In this document: piece after piece, positions 33,673 through 45,178 of the stretch | How positions within the stretch are numbered: position 1 is the stretch's first letter | How the letters are laid out: the number at the start of each line of letters is the position of its first letter | NCBI GenBank assembly: GCA_002633005.1 | Contig: NMRA01000342.1 | Coordinates: 54,033-118,032, forward strand | Source of the DNA: Phoronis australis | Lineage: Eukaryota > Phoronida > Phoronidae | Reading direction: 5' to 3' | Length of the DNA: 64,000 nucleotides | Position numbers and translations under genes: made by a program | Notes under the pieces: model-generated | Told to the model about the DNA's origin: nothing | Databases searched by the model: none | Seen by the model: only the letters and a program-made list of their open reading frames with translations

Positions 33673-35934
33673 TAGCAAAGCTGCCCCCACGCAAAAACTG
33701 ATCGTGGGCATTTAGAAGACTCCATGCCCTTGAAATCAACACAACAAAATTTGTCAGCCCTTCATCCAGGCTTAATAATAGGTGTCTGAATTTCACTATT
33801 TTCAGACCGCACATTTATGTATTTGTGATGTTAAACCAGTCACTAGTTGTGCGTCGTGCGTACGCATCAACATGCCGTGGTATAACACAACAGTTAGCAA
33901 AATTGGTTAGCTAAAATGTTTTTAATTAATCTTAAGCACTCAAGTAGTTCCCACTAAAATATAAAATTATATTAGATTTGTTCATCTAACCAAACTAAAG
34001 CATACACTCTGCGTTAGTTCAATAATGGCTGATCAAAAGTGCAGGCTTGTGAATCTGGCGCTGCCAAATGCATCAAATGTGGTACTTTTACAAACTGCCG
34101 AGAGAAAAACTTTGAAAACTATTAAGAGAGGTACAAGGAACTTAGCGAGACTTTTGAGAACCTTAGGAGTGAGGGGAGGTGACGTGAAGGAGGTTGAACG
34201 TGTCCTCTCAAGTAGTCTGTCTGCCTCGCAGAGGTGCAGCAGGAGCTAGATAATCTACGGTAGTACATGCAGATTCACTTGCATCGATAGAACCCTCGAC
34301 ATGTATTGGTGTTGCCAAAGACAATGAGTAGGCTAAATCCAGTGCACACAAGAGCGGAAATTCGACAGAGGTCTGAAAAATGACCAAGGACGTAAATCGA
34401 GATTCAACGTCCTGCTTCAACTGTGTGAACTCAGGTACGAATTACCAAACTGCAGGGTATGACCCTGAGGAATATTTTTAGGAGCAAGTCATTCATGCAT
34501 AAATACTTTTATTGACGCACCGTGATTGCTTATAACTTGGGTCTTGGTGCTTGATGATATTTTATTTCAAATGTCTTCGAAGTATATCCACTGTATTGTT
34601 ACACAACGGCTGTATGACTACAGAGATCAACAACTGGTCAATAGGAATGCCATACCAACAGTATCCTGATTAATATGTTTGGTTAAGTCCATCAGTTCTG
34701 TTACGCGCGTAGGACTGCAGCAAGTACCTGATATCACAGAACTGTTGTCCAGCGCTGTCATTCGGTTGTGGTCTTCGAATCTTTCTCTGTGGTTCCAATA
34801 ACGATAAGCGCTTAATGGCCAGTATGTTTACACAGAAAATAGGTGGTCATCATAACTTTTCATGATATCCACCAAATGTGTTTAAACATTTTACATGACT
34901 TTAAGGTTATAAAAAACCAGGTTGGTGGTGAACTAGGGTGGGGACATCTTGTACGGTTGCATTGGGTATTTTACACGGTTTTGCTAGAAATGCTTAGCAA
35001 ATACATAGTAAACAGGGGTTGTTACTCAAGCACGCTAGAGCAACCACCTCTATCAAGGCTCTGTTTTTATTTTGGTTGATCCCTATAGCCTATGACTGTA
35101 AACGTGTAAAAAGCATATTTCCAATACAGCTGATGGAATACAACTATGATTTTTCAAGGATATGCAGAAGCTGCCAGACAAAACAGGCTGACTTAATGTG
35201 GGTACTTTGGGATTCTTCTTCTGTGGTCACCCGCGGGAAACCTGGTTGTATAGAGAGATTTGCATCTTCATAGTTCCCGTTGTTATAATAAACATACTGT
35301 AATGTATTTATCGGTAACGGTCTGATATACGCCCATGGTTCTATACCCATGTGACCCACGTTGTTACATGTATATCCAACTGTTACGGGGAGATTTGTGC
35401 AGGATGAATATGTCATTTATTTATCATTAAAATATGATACAGATACAGTAAAACTTGGGTTAGCTATGTACATCATAATAATATTGTATGAGAAGTATTA
35501 GTATTGAAGTAAGTATATAGTGGTTGTTGTGTAGCTAATTAAGGATATTAGTTGTTTACTGAAATTTATCGCCTCCTATCAGTGCATAGGAAAGGAATCA
35601 GCATATTTGTCTCTAACCATGTGTTTATGTTATGCTAGCAAGAGTTGTGTAACTTTAAAAGGAATTGGTCGACTTTGGGGTGAGCGCATCTGGCAACACC
35701 AATAGTCTTGTTACTATTCATAAGAAATTACTTAAAGGTTTGTCTGTCCTTGACCACATTTGGCGAAAGCTTAGGTTCATAGTTGGAATCCAATGATGTT
35801 GTTCCGAGAGTTGTTTTGGAACTATGAGTACATTTCGATGAAGTTTGTGGGTTTTATGTTTTGGTCTAACTCGCTCACCATTATTCTGCTTGAGTATAAG
35901 TATACTGTTAGTTGCTCAAGAAGGCATATTTCCT
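33673..35934. other. non-coding stretch, no gene seen
   Basis: Short ORFs only. The one at 34025-34249 is basic and leucine-rich but unrecognised. Confidence 0.4.
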
Positions 35935-36185
35935 ATGAGAGGCAACCAGATTGGTATAGAGGTATCAGATATTTCTTGGAGAGAGGCAACCAGCTTGCTA
36001 GAGAGGTATCGCAGATATTCCTGAAGAGATACTACTGGTTTGCTGAGAAATATCACAAGTTATAGAAATTCGATGGACTGAATGTCAATCCGATGCATGT
36101 AGCAGAAATTCGATGAACTGGATTTGATAGGATTACATTGTATCTAGAATTCGATGGACTGAATTCGATATGTTGTACGATGGAT
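35935..36185. repeat. two adjacent degenerate tandem arrays
   Basis: From 35935, an imperfect unit of about 47 bp (AGAGGCAACCAG, GAGGTATC-CAGATAT) occurs two to three times. From 36065, AAATTCGATGGACTGAAT occurs about four times with mismatches. Probably simple local expansion. Confidence 0.65.
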
Positions 36186-36624
36186 TGAACTTCATGGTTA
36201 TTCAGAAACATTTCATCAGGTGAAGACGGCTTGGAAGACTGGATCGAATGATCAAAAGAAGAGGAAACTCCTAATAACAAATGTAACACTGGATCCAAGG
36301 CCGACGCCAACAACGGGAAACGTGATCACAGACTGATAAAACTAACCTTCTTTGCAAATTTTTATGATTGTTCACTTATGGAAATTCAAACATTTAGACA
36401 ATATACTCAGTATTACATCCAAATCAAATTGTGTTGTTTCAACAGCCCACCGGCAAGATATTCACAACGTGCTCTTACCATCACACCTTTCATTTCTTCA
36501 GCTCTCATTGATTCGAGTTCATCCTGCAGATCAGACAGTCTTCTGTCCAATAAAGCGGGTCAAATGTTAAGTGCAAAAGTGATTTTTAAGCTACAGATTT
36601 CATAATCACGGATATGATTTTCAT

Positions 36625-36820
36625 TCATAAATGAAGTTCAGTCACAAAATTTGGGGTCGTGAAGTGCAGTTTTCAATTAACTTTCAGAATTTTTCCATCA
36701 GCTCGTACTTACATGTACATGATGTAGTAGGGAGACCGTTCATATTTATGGCGATTCAGCTAATTGCCAGTCAAATTCTATTGATCATATGAGTGTGACC
36801 CAAAAAGCACCGTAATGACC
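36625..36820 (+). repeat. 200-bp dispersed repeat, copy 1 of 3
   Basis: AAGTTCAGTCACA-AATTTGGGGTC through CAATTGCCA-TCAA to ATGA-TGACCCAAA. It is also present at 37477-37682 and 44738-44945, where it forms the left part of the segmental duplication units. Non-coding. Confidence 0.65.
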
Positions 36821-37135
36821 CGAAACCGGTCAAGGAGTGCATTCCATCAAAATGCTTCTTCCTCTACAGGTTTTTAGATAGACTCTTCGAATTGTGTTAA
36901 CATGTACTGTAGGTTCTGGAGACGTACACCTGAAATTCACGTGGAATATCAATCGGATCAAGGGATCCGAGTTTCCGGGTCCAATGTCATCAAGTGCAAA
37001 AGTGTTTTTTGAACTAGAACTTTCATAATCACGTGGTTTCCATTCAGAAAGGAAGTTCAAGCAGTTTATCGTTAAATCCGCCATCTTATTGGTCCCATCA
37101 CGTGACCTAAAGAATATAAGTCCGGAAAGATTTCT

Positions 37136-37208
37136 GCCCCTCACCGGGACTCGGACCCAGTACCTTCTGCTAACCTTGCAGACGCTCTAGCCACTGAGCC
37201 AACGGAAC
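37136..37208 (-). mobile_element. tRNA-derived SINE head
   Basis: The minus strand begins GTTCCGTTGGCTCAGTGG (good A box) and has GGTCCGAGTCCC (good B box) 45 bases on, with a TCTGC/GCAGA anticodon-like stem between. Acceptor ends do not pair, so it is not a functional tRNA. The SINE body would continue toward lower coordinates, where the word GTGCAAAAGTG also occurs at about 36571. Confidence 0.6.
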
Positions 37209-37231
37209 CACTGGATAAACAAAGAAATTCA

Positions 37232-37388
37232 ACCAGCCTCCCGTTCAGTAACGCTAGGACCTCGCTAAAAAGCAAGACTTCGCGAGATTTCGTGAGATAT
37301 TGTCGTGCACTGTAAATGAGAACGCGTGACTTTGACTAGGTTTTAGCTAGGTCTTAGTTTATGTCCTAGCGTCTACTGAACGCACGCC
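37232..37388 (-). mobile_element. short inverted-repeat element, family A, copy 2
   Basis: Starts CCAGCCTCCCGTTCAGTAAC and ends GTCTACTGAACGCACGCC. Inverted relative to the copies at 8306-8441 and 50571-50726. Confidence 0.75.
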
Positions 37389-37756
37389 AGAATTAGTAGT
37401 GGGCATGTTATCCGTGTTCTCCTTTGTCTACAAATATATATTGGATTATTCCACGCCTCACTGAAAAAGATTTATTAGTACACATAGGAAAATCATTCAC
37501 AGAATTTGGAGTCATTGGGTGCAACTTTGGGCTCATTAAGTGCAATTTTATGTTAAATTTCAGACTATTTCAGTCAGCTCCTACTTGCATGTTGTATTTG
37601 AGAGATCGTTCATATCCATGTTGCCTCAACCAATTGCCAATCAAACAGTATTGATAATATGGGAATGACCCAAAATGCAATATAGGATTGCGGTTAGCGA
37701 ACTTTTTATTCCTCTCTTCACACTCGCCCGCCAATTTTTCGCTCCCCGGACCACCG

Positions 37757-37910
37757 CATAGGTGGATCCACGATTTTCACTTGGGGGCCATGACAGAGTA
37801 TTAGCCAGGACTTTGCCCATAAGACATTCACACCTCCGAACTGCCAAACGGAAGCTGCGAGAATCTCAGGAGGGATATGACTTCCTAGGCTTCCTCCAAA
37901 TCTGCCACTG
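37757..37910. mobile_element. family-B TIR element, in the left duplication copy
   Basis: GGTGGATCCACGATTTTCAC to TCCAAATCTGCCACTGC with GACTTTGCCCATAAGACATT inside. The equivalent element is at the same place in the right copy (45022-45178), so it was present before the duplication. Confidence 0.7.
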
Positions 37911-40080
37911 CACGGTTCTCGTAAAATGTTCAGACTCCAATAGAAACAATCTTGTTCCGACTCAAGCGGGCAATTAAAAGCAAAATTATTCCTGTGACTA
38001 AAAATGGTACAGTGTACTAGGTGGTAACGATACCCAGAAAGTCAGCCCTACTAGATGGAGTTTGCCTCGCAAAATCGTATCACAATAACATGTCTTACCA
38101 TTTCGGCCTTTCAATGTCTTATTACCGAAAACACTTGGGTTAACGGCTATGTTCACGCATAATCCTACGTTCTACCTTTGAAGTGTTTCATAATAAGCGC
38201 TCTCTGCTCTACTAAGCGTTCAGCCTCAACTTTTGCGCCCACAGTTCAGGCTAACGCCCATTATAGAGCACTACAAACGACCGCGCCTGGTCTGAAATTG
38301 ACACGCAGTCTATATATAGTGAGTCATTCTCGTTTTACAAAACAACAAATTTAGTTTTTTTCTCAATATGTGAAAACCAAACCACGGCTTTGTTTTATAC
38401 CCTCGAAAGAACGTTAACACTAGTAACGCACGTGTAGTTTTATGACTGGCCTATTTTTTCCGTACATGGAAGGTATTGAGGAGCAAACTCGAATTACCCG
38501 ATGGGAATTCGCAGAGTCGGGAATTATTTCGAGGCTATTCATTTCATGGAACAGTAATTGTTTAGTATGTGAATAGCATAAGTCCCACAATTTTGTTGTG
38601 ATATTTGCCCTCAATTGTTTCCACGCCTCCATATACGTACGTCATTCGGTTAGGGCATCGTTTCACGGAATTTTTTCAACAGCATGTTTTTCAAACGTCG
38701 AGTTAAATTGCAAAATTTGGGCTGTGAACAAAAAAATGGAGGTAGTTGGCACTCCGAGTTTGCTTGGATTTTTAATGACTTTGATTACAGCCATATACCC
38801 TGTAGCAGGTCAGACATAGCAAACTCGTGGATACTTTTTCAACGGATATTTTCTCCGTTTTCACATTGCAAACTTTGCTACTCGAAAGCACGTGTCGGTT
38901 AGAGAGCACTGACTCAACTTTCACACCGGCAACTAGACTTGCGCTCTAGAGCCTTTCAATAGCGGTGGTGAAAAATGAGTAACGCGACTTTAATGGCATC
39001 GAGCTCTGCATATCAAAATGAATAGTGACCCAAATTCCAGCCAATAAGATCAGTGTATGCCTTGGATCACGAATTCACCGCAAGGTTAAAAATGCAAATG
39101 TTTTACTGACAAGCGAATAGTTAAACACTGAATCTTCGAGGAAATCTAAGTTCTTTTGAAGGGCTCGATTTCCGTTATTCGCGTATCATTAGTGAAGATA
39201 ACTTTTTTCATGCAATCATAATTTTGAAGTATGAAGGATAATACGTAATGTGTAATTCGAATGTGACATGTGTGACACTAAGTTCTACACTTCCAATGCA
39301 AGGACTTCCAACCTTGTTTGGATTCAAGCTCAGTTTCTGACTATAAGGCGACATGGAGAAATGTGATGTTGTACGCTATTCCCGAACGCAAAAATAACAA
39401 AAAATCATAGCAAAATCAACATTTCTAACCTAACGTACGTGTTATTTGAAAAAAAAAATAATTTTCAAATTTGTTATAAGTTAGTAGCTGTCGCAAACTA
39501 ACTACTGTTCTACGGCTTTGTTGAGAAACTGTGTCGAGCCCTTTTCAACAGATGTTGCTTTTGTGCTCTCACATCGCTATTTGAGCAGTACATGTATGTT
39601 GAGTGCTCATGTTGATTATTCCTTGCAAATTACAAACTGCATATTTCTGAGGCAAAACAAAATTAAACACCAGATGTCCAACAAAAGAAAGGGGACATCG
39701 TTAAATTGTTTGGGGTTTGGCGAAACAGTTTGATTCGCCCATCGTGTAACGAACGTAGTGTAAACTGGTGACACCTATGTCTGGAGCCTGTGTGTTTGAG
39801 ATTTTGGGTGATCTGCTCAAATCCAGCAAATTTGCATTTTGCGGCTGCTGTTCTGCGTTAGTACACGGTAGCGAGGCAGTTGTATGATTTTGATTAATGA
39901 GTGGTCTCTCTGTTCAGTTTACTCAGTACCGCACGCATTTTTCCCCTTGAGTTTATCCATCAGTGTAGCGTTAAAGTGGACCCTGAACCATGCCTCTGCT
40001 TATGACACCGAGAAGCACGTGTTCCCGCTGATGCAACAGTAACGCCATCTGTGCTTTACTGTCGTGCTATCGAACCACCA

Positions 40081-40231
40081 GGGCCCAGTTGCATAAAAGT
40101 TATACGCGGTATAGCAGCAATGATGGCGCATTATCCCGCGTCACGTTGCTATTGTTGAACAATTCACCTGACGTCATGTAACAATCAACTTATCCAGCAG
40201 ATAACTTTTGATGCCTTATGCAACTCAGTCC
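40081..40231. mobile_element. MITE, family C, with an empty site in the sister copy
   Basis: The ends are inverted: GGGCCCAGTTGCATAA and TTATGCAACTCAGTCC. The duplicate segment reads ACCACCAG-ATTTAC near 48042 with no insertion. Here the same flanks surround the element, with CCAG at both edges as a possible short target duplication. A relative is at 43174-43376. Confidence 0.75.
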
Positions 40232-40603
40232 AGATTTACTTTCGCTTTGATGCGCGAGTATTCGTGAAACCTACTATAGTCTATGGTGAAACTATAATGT
40301 AGTAAGCCTGTACTTCTAGTAAGCATAATCATTATTTCGTTTCTTAGTTTGATTAGTTCCTGTTAAAGTGATATACCTATGCTGGATTCAAAGAACTGAC
40401 CAATCACAACACGTCAATTTTAAGTTTTAACTCTGTCATAAAATTCGATGGAAACGTTATGGAATCTATTTAACTCAGTTTTATCAGATATTATTTGTCG
40501 CAGGTGAGAATCAACCATTTGCTTCCACGACTTGATAACCAGCAATGCCCATTAGGTGTGTTACCTAGGCAACATCTTGTGAGTATGGTGTGTGATCACC
40601 AGT

Positions 40604-40609
40604 TTTATT
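40604..40609 (-). terminator. polyadenylation signal of peptide gene 2
   Basis: AATAAA on the minus strand about 135 bp after the stop codon. The motif is retained in the duplicated copy near 48270. Confidence 0.45.
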
Positions 40610-40743
40610 TCACACTCTCGAGTGTGAAGACACACGCATTGAGTTTTGAAATCAATGCAGCTTGAATACCAAACGAGTGACATAATAAGTTCCTGTCAAG
40701 GTTTATCTCATGGGGAAATACATACTTCAGTTTACAAGTCATA

Positions 40744-42292
40744 TCAGTTTTGAGGTCGGCCAGGGGCTCCTCTGTGACCCTTAAACAACAATTCCCGTAG
40801 TTCCTCCCGTCTCCAAGCCCTCTGCTCACGATCAAGGAAACTGTTTGCTTCTTCTTCGTAGAGCGAGTGCCCGGCACTCAACATCCCCTCAGGATCGCTT
40901 GGTTCATTGGCTGAATAAAGTAAGAGATAAATCAATGACGAGTTTTTTTCAACTTGTAGTTATGTGGGACTCAACAAAATTTCCAAATTGGACTATCTGT
41001 AGGGTCATATCTGAAATAGCTGGTTGGATTTTAATGAAACTTTCATCAGATACTGTGCTTCATCCACTATTCCCCAAAATGCTGCTTCGAATTATTTTGA
41101 AAGTGTTTCACTTTTGCATGAGCTGCTGTCAAAATATAATTCTTAAGATTTTTATGGAAAAATAAATAAAAGCAAACAAAACAAAAATAAAATCCAAACA
41201 ACTTTTACACATATTCTGAGATTTTAGTGTGTATTGACCGAAACAACGTTCAACGTTAAACGTGCCCAAAGTTTTTTAGCAGTCTGATGAGTTTGTGATC
41301 GAACGATCGAAGCAGTGGTGTTTGTGGTGTTTGTACCGCTTTGACTCCTTTGCATTGCTGGGATTGTCAGTTAACTGCTACACAACATACAACCAAATCG
41401 TATGCAGCTGGTTCTTGATTTTGAAAACAATGAACTCGATTTAGTTTGGAATTACAATCGTATCCTTTTCAACATCTGTCTGCAAGAGCTGCAACAGGGA
41501 TATTACGTCATCTTTACCACGCAGTAAATGTAGTTAACATTAGTCTATTCGAAACGCTTCTCTGCTGCTCTATTCTCACTTGACGTCTGAAAAATGTCGG
41601 TCAGTAAGTAAAATATTTTATATTTCTCATTTCATTCTCGGACACTCTCGTTTTAACATGCCAAATATTCGTTTGTCAAATTACAAATGAAATGTTTTGA
41701 GTAGTGCGAGACGGGAAAATTTTGTAGGCAATGAGGAAGCAAATTCCCAGAAATTATCAGTAGTGCTGAATATAACACAGTGCCTTTACGGTCTCAGTCT
41801 TACGCTCTGCCGCGTAGCCAAATACCGCGAGTAAGCGGCAGATTATTGTATATTTATATGACAGACACTAGCCTCGACTTCAACGAATGCCTGGAAGACA
41901 GCAGCGAGAATTGTCAATTTGTAATAATATCACAAATACGGGGTTTGTTGTTTTATTACTCTCGCCAATGCTAATGATTTCAAGAAGTCTATCGCATTCA
42001 ACAATTATCCCATGAATCCGTTTTGAGCAGATCGCTTTCTGTAGACTTACTATCTTTATCGAGTGACGTATTCTTTCCAGCTGTGGAAACAGCTTTGAAA
42101 GTGTAACCTTTATTTTACTGGGAGGTTAGCGCCCAACAGAAATCGCTTTACAAATATTACGTGTGGCTTGAATATCTAAAAACTAAGAACAATAAATCCT
42201 ATGGAACTGCTGAAGTCAATAAAAACTGTGTTACCTTTGACAGCTGCTGCCGAAACTACCAGCGTGAAAAATAACACGAGTGCGGAACACAT
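40744..42292 (-). CDS. secreted peptide precursor 2 (two exons, 74 residues)
   Basis: Exon 1 (42235-42292, 58 nt) encodes a 19-residue signal peptide ending in Lys and closes in phase 1 at a GTAACA donor. Exon 2 (40744-40910) follows a TTTATTCAG acceptor, restores Ala20 and ends at TGA. The intron is 1324 bp. After an acidic, Pro/Gly-containing pro-region come E38-E-E-A41-N-S-F44-L45-D-R47-E-Q-R50-A-W52, then Glu 55, 56 and 59 and a Gly/Pro/Arg-rich tail. It is closely similar to precursor 1 around the motif. A TATA box lies about 55 bp upstream and AATAAA about 135 bp downstream. The gene lies in the left copy of the segmental duplication; the right copy keeps only a damaged exon 2. Processing at R47-x-x-R50 would release a peptide of about 24 residues. 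The receptor or target is unknown. Confidence 0.8.
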
Positions 42293-42344
42293 GGCTTCGA
42301 AACGTCATCAACAGATATTTCAACACAACGCAAAATGTTGGGCG

Positions 42345-42353
42345 TATTATATA
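42345..42353 (-). promoter_or_regulatory. TATA box of peptide gene 2
   Basis: TATATAATA on the minus strand, about 55 bp upstream of the ATG at 42292, in a good position for a start of transcription near 42320. Confidence 0.55.
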
Positions 42354-42691
42354 GACGAATAAAGTGTTCGTCTTACAGTTTTTATGCCCTGCAACGTTGT
42401 TTGTGCAAATTCTAAGTCCCCTGTATTGGGTGCGATATCTTTGTAATATGTTAGCCATAGGCAAATCAGTGTGGGAATGTAAATAAAACGGACTACAATT
42501 GGCACCTGCAAACGTAATTATTTGTAATTTCATTCGCTTTGGAATTGTACGATGATTGAAGATAATTTGCCGCATTTAAGATCTCTAAATGGCTCACAAC
42601 ATTTACACTATTGGTAAACTAATTCGCTGTTTTTTTCAAAAAATGGAAACGCAGATATTTTTTGTCGTTGATCTGCATGATTCTACAATTC

Positions 42692-43449
42692 TCAGCGTCC
42701 CCATTTCATTTCTTCAATAATTTCTTCATAGCTCCATCCGCGCCTCAGACGATTCAGAAATGCGCTAGCTCTCTCTTCAGTCTCCATGCCCGATATCTCA
42801 GTCAAGGTTGGTGCGGAATTCTTGCTAGTGTTTGACATTTCTTTGCAGGCTGAAAGTCGGAATAAGAATTACACTGTACCTCTAGTCTGGCACTGAAGCT
42901 CTAAGGGGATTTTTTGGTAACTGAATAGGATTGCCAGATAAATTCCTTTTCAGCCAAAGCGAATAACATGAAAGAATGTTTTTCTTCGATTCATTTAAAA
43001 CTCCTAATAAGAAATTTTCACCTCACTCTAGATAAGCTGTGTCAATGTAGTTTATTGGGCTTTTTATGTTAACGTGGTATGATCGTCGTTTACATGGAAA
43101 TTTCAAAATGAATGCATATCATTCTTTGACGTCTTTCTACTCTGTTTTTCTAGCTTGACATTCCTACCTTCTCCAGAGCTAGGTTGCATAAAACTTTTTA
43201 AAGTCATGCAACAATCGTCCTTTTGCAGCGGATGAGTTTAAAAACTCATGCGCTGCATACATGCAAGTGTGATGGTTGCATGACGTCAGGTGCATTGCTC
43301 AACAATAACAACGCGACGAGTGATAATGCGACATCTTTGTTGCTATACCACGTACGAATTTATGCAACTGAGCTCAGGTGACCAATCATACCTTCTGCCC
43401 AAATGGCCAACGAGAAAACCAGCGTCAGAATGAGAATGGTCGTCTTCAT
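42692..43449 (-). CDS. secreted peptide precursor 3 (two exons, 71 residues)
   Basis: Exon 1 (43392-43449, 58 nt) encodes a 19-residue signal peptide and ends in phase 1 at a GTATGA donor. Exon 2 (42692-42849) follows a CTTTCAG acceptor, restores Ala20 and ends at TGA. The intron is 542 bp. The pro-region has one Cys (21) and is Ser/Thr/Asn-rich. The motif is E-E-R-A47-S-A-F50-L51-N-R53-L-R-R56-G-W58, then Glu 61, 62, 65 and 66. The chain ends W69-G70-R71, which after trimming of Arg would leave a Gly for C-terminal amidation. That end suggests a bioactive peptide of about 13 residues. The gene is head-to-tail with gene 2, with under 0.4 kb between gene 3's stop and gene 2's start. An old copy of its second exon sits at 48675-48803. 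Confidence 0.75.
43174..43376. mobile_element. MITE, family C, second copy, beside gene 3 exon 1
   Basis: Near-perfect terminal inverted repeats: GAGCTAGGTTGCATAA and TTATGCAACTGAGCTC. The interior contains nested complementary words (GATGAGTTTAAAAACTCATG; GCATGACGTCAGGTGC). The right end abuts the donor of gene 3 exon 1 by about 15 bp, so it lies at the very start of that intron. Confidence 0.75.
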
Positions 43450-43499
43450 TGCTTCGAGTACTGTAAAAACACTGACGTAGAGTGGCTGTGGCTGTGTCC

Positions 43500-44654
43500 A
43501 ACTAAGTGTCGAGTCCTCGTTAACCGACGTTTAATGCACACGAGCACAGGAACGCAGGCTCTGTGAACAACATAAAGCCGGCAGCCAGAACTTATTTACT
43601 TTCACAAGCGCTGTTTTCCGTTAACGCGTTAAAAAATCTAAGGTATTTTCAGTTTTGAAGAGAAAGATTGTTGTTTTCCATTTTTCGCTAGGGTGTCTAC
43701 TTTGCGAATTACTTGAGATTTTCTGAAAAGGCTACTCCTTTGTTGACCGATTTTGCTGCACTGTTGTTAGTTTACCTGCTATTGAACAAAACTGTAGACT
43801 ATTTCTTATTGATTTATAAAATTTTCGTTCGTCATCATCATCATCATCATCGTCGTCATCAACACTCACATTGAGGTCTTTCATTACTTGGTGGAACGAT
43901 GTTGCTCTAACACCAAGTCTGTTTCTTTTTTGTTGGTTCGCACTCTATACAGGTCGCAGTTTTCATCCGATTCGCACGAAATTTACACACATGTAGTTCC
44001 GGTTTTGCTGGAAGCCTAATTTTTTTCCGTCAAGATCGGATTCAAAATGGCGGACTTGGCAGCCATTTTGTTTTCGAATTCAGATTCAAATGCTTACATG
44101 TATGGCGGCCGCAAACTTTGACGTATAGGACTGAAAATTAGTACGATTATTGGAACAGACAAGTACTATAGATACACCATCAACCATTTATTTAGAGTCA
44201 AAGCTGGTGGAAATAATTACCATTGCGCATGTGCACCTCGGGGTGATTTGGCCAGTTGATGTGATATTGTAGAAACTGACACAAATGCAAAATGCAATAT
44301 ACACCCTGTAGCATGTTGTGATTTTGTAAGTAAAATTTAAGATATTTAGTCAGTGTTCTGTTTGAAACTTTGTTGTCCAATTTATTTACAGATGCTGGTG
44401 TTTCAGCTTTCATTTTTCAAATTCATATTACACTCAACCTCACTTAACTAAAAAGTGAGGCCTTACCTGAGTGTTGGCTTGTGTACAAGCTTAAGGAAAG
44501 GTGGAGACTTAGACAGACTGGCGAGTTTCAGGTAGTATACATGTATGTGATGACAATTTAAAGGATAGGCCCTGTATTTTGAAAGGTTAAATTTGGGAAT
44601 GTCATACTTGAACCAATTCGTTGGTATTTAGATCAACATGTAAGTTCTAGATGC
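43500..44654. other. spacer between the duplication copies, no gene seen
   Basis: Upstream region of peptide gene 3. It includes a (CAT)n microsatellite at about 43833-43852 and otherwise nothing recognised. No strong TATA box is seen upstream of gene 3; the best match is TTAAACG near 43529-43535. Confidence 0.5.
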
Positions 44655-45021
44655 GTACACCTGAATTAGTAGTGGGCATGTTACCCATGATCTCCTTTAT
44701 GTGTACAAATATACCTTTTTCAGAAAAAGATTTATTAGTACACAAAGGAAGTTCAGTCACAGAATTTGGGGTCATTAGGTGTAACTTTGGGGTCATTAAA
44801 TACAGTTTTATGTTAAATTTCAGACTTTTTGAGTCAGCTCCTACTTACATGCTGTATTAGAGAGATCATTCATAGCCATGTTGGTTCAACCAATTGCCAA
44901 TCAAGCAGCACCGATAATATGAGAATGACCCAAAGTGCATTATAGGATTGCGGTTAACGAACTTTTTATTCAATCTTCTCTTCACACACCCCCGCCAATG
45001 TTTTGCTCCCCGGACCACTGC

Positions 45022-45178
45022 AGAGGTGGATCCAGGATTTTGAGTTGGGGCGGAGCAAGGCAGAGTTTTAGCCAAGATTTTGACTGTCAGACATTCACAC
45101 CCCCGAACTACCAAACGGAAGCTGAGAGAATCTTAGGGGGCCATGACTCCCTTGGCCTCCTCCAAATCCGCCACTGCA
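45022..45178. mobile_element. family-B TIR element, in the right duplication copy
   Basis: GGTGGATCCAGGATTTTGAG to TCCAAATCCGCCACTGC. Same position as 37757-37910 in the left copy. Confidence 0.7.

Larger units (their letters stand above)
37392..42965. repeat. segmental duplication, left copy (5.6 kb)
   Basis: Aligns with 44655-48911 in direct orientation at high identity, starting at GAATTAGTAGTGGGCATG. It includes peptide gene 2 and the second exon of peptide gene 3, and ends within gene 3's intron. Differences between copies: a 150-bp MITE at 40081-40231 is only here; a LINE insertion and about 150 bp near 46803-46965 are only in the right copy; about 1.7 kb (41015-42710) is deleted from the right copy. 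Confidence 0.9.

Noticed and set aside
37136-37208. A functional tRNA gene.
   Set aside because: The two ends cannot form an acceptor stem, and the base before the anticodon is not T.
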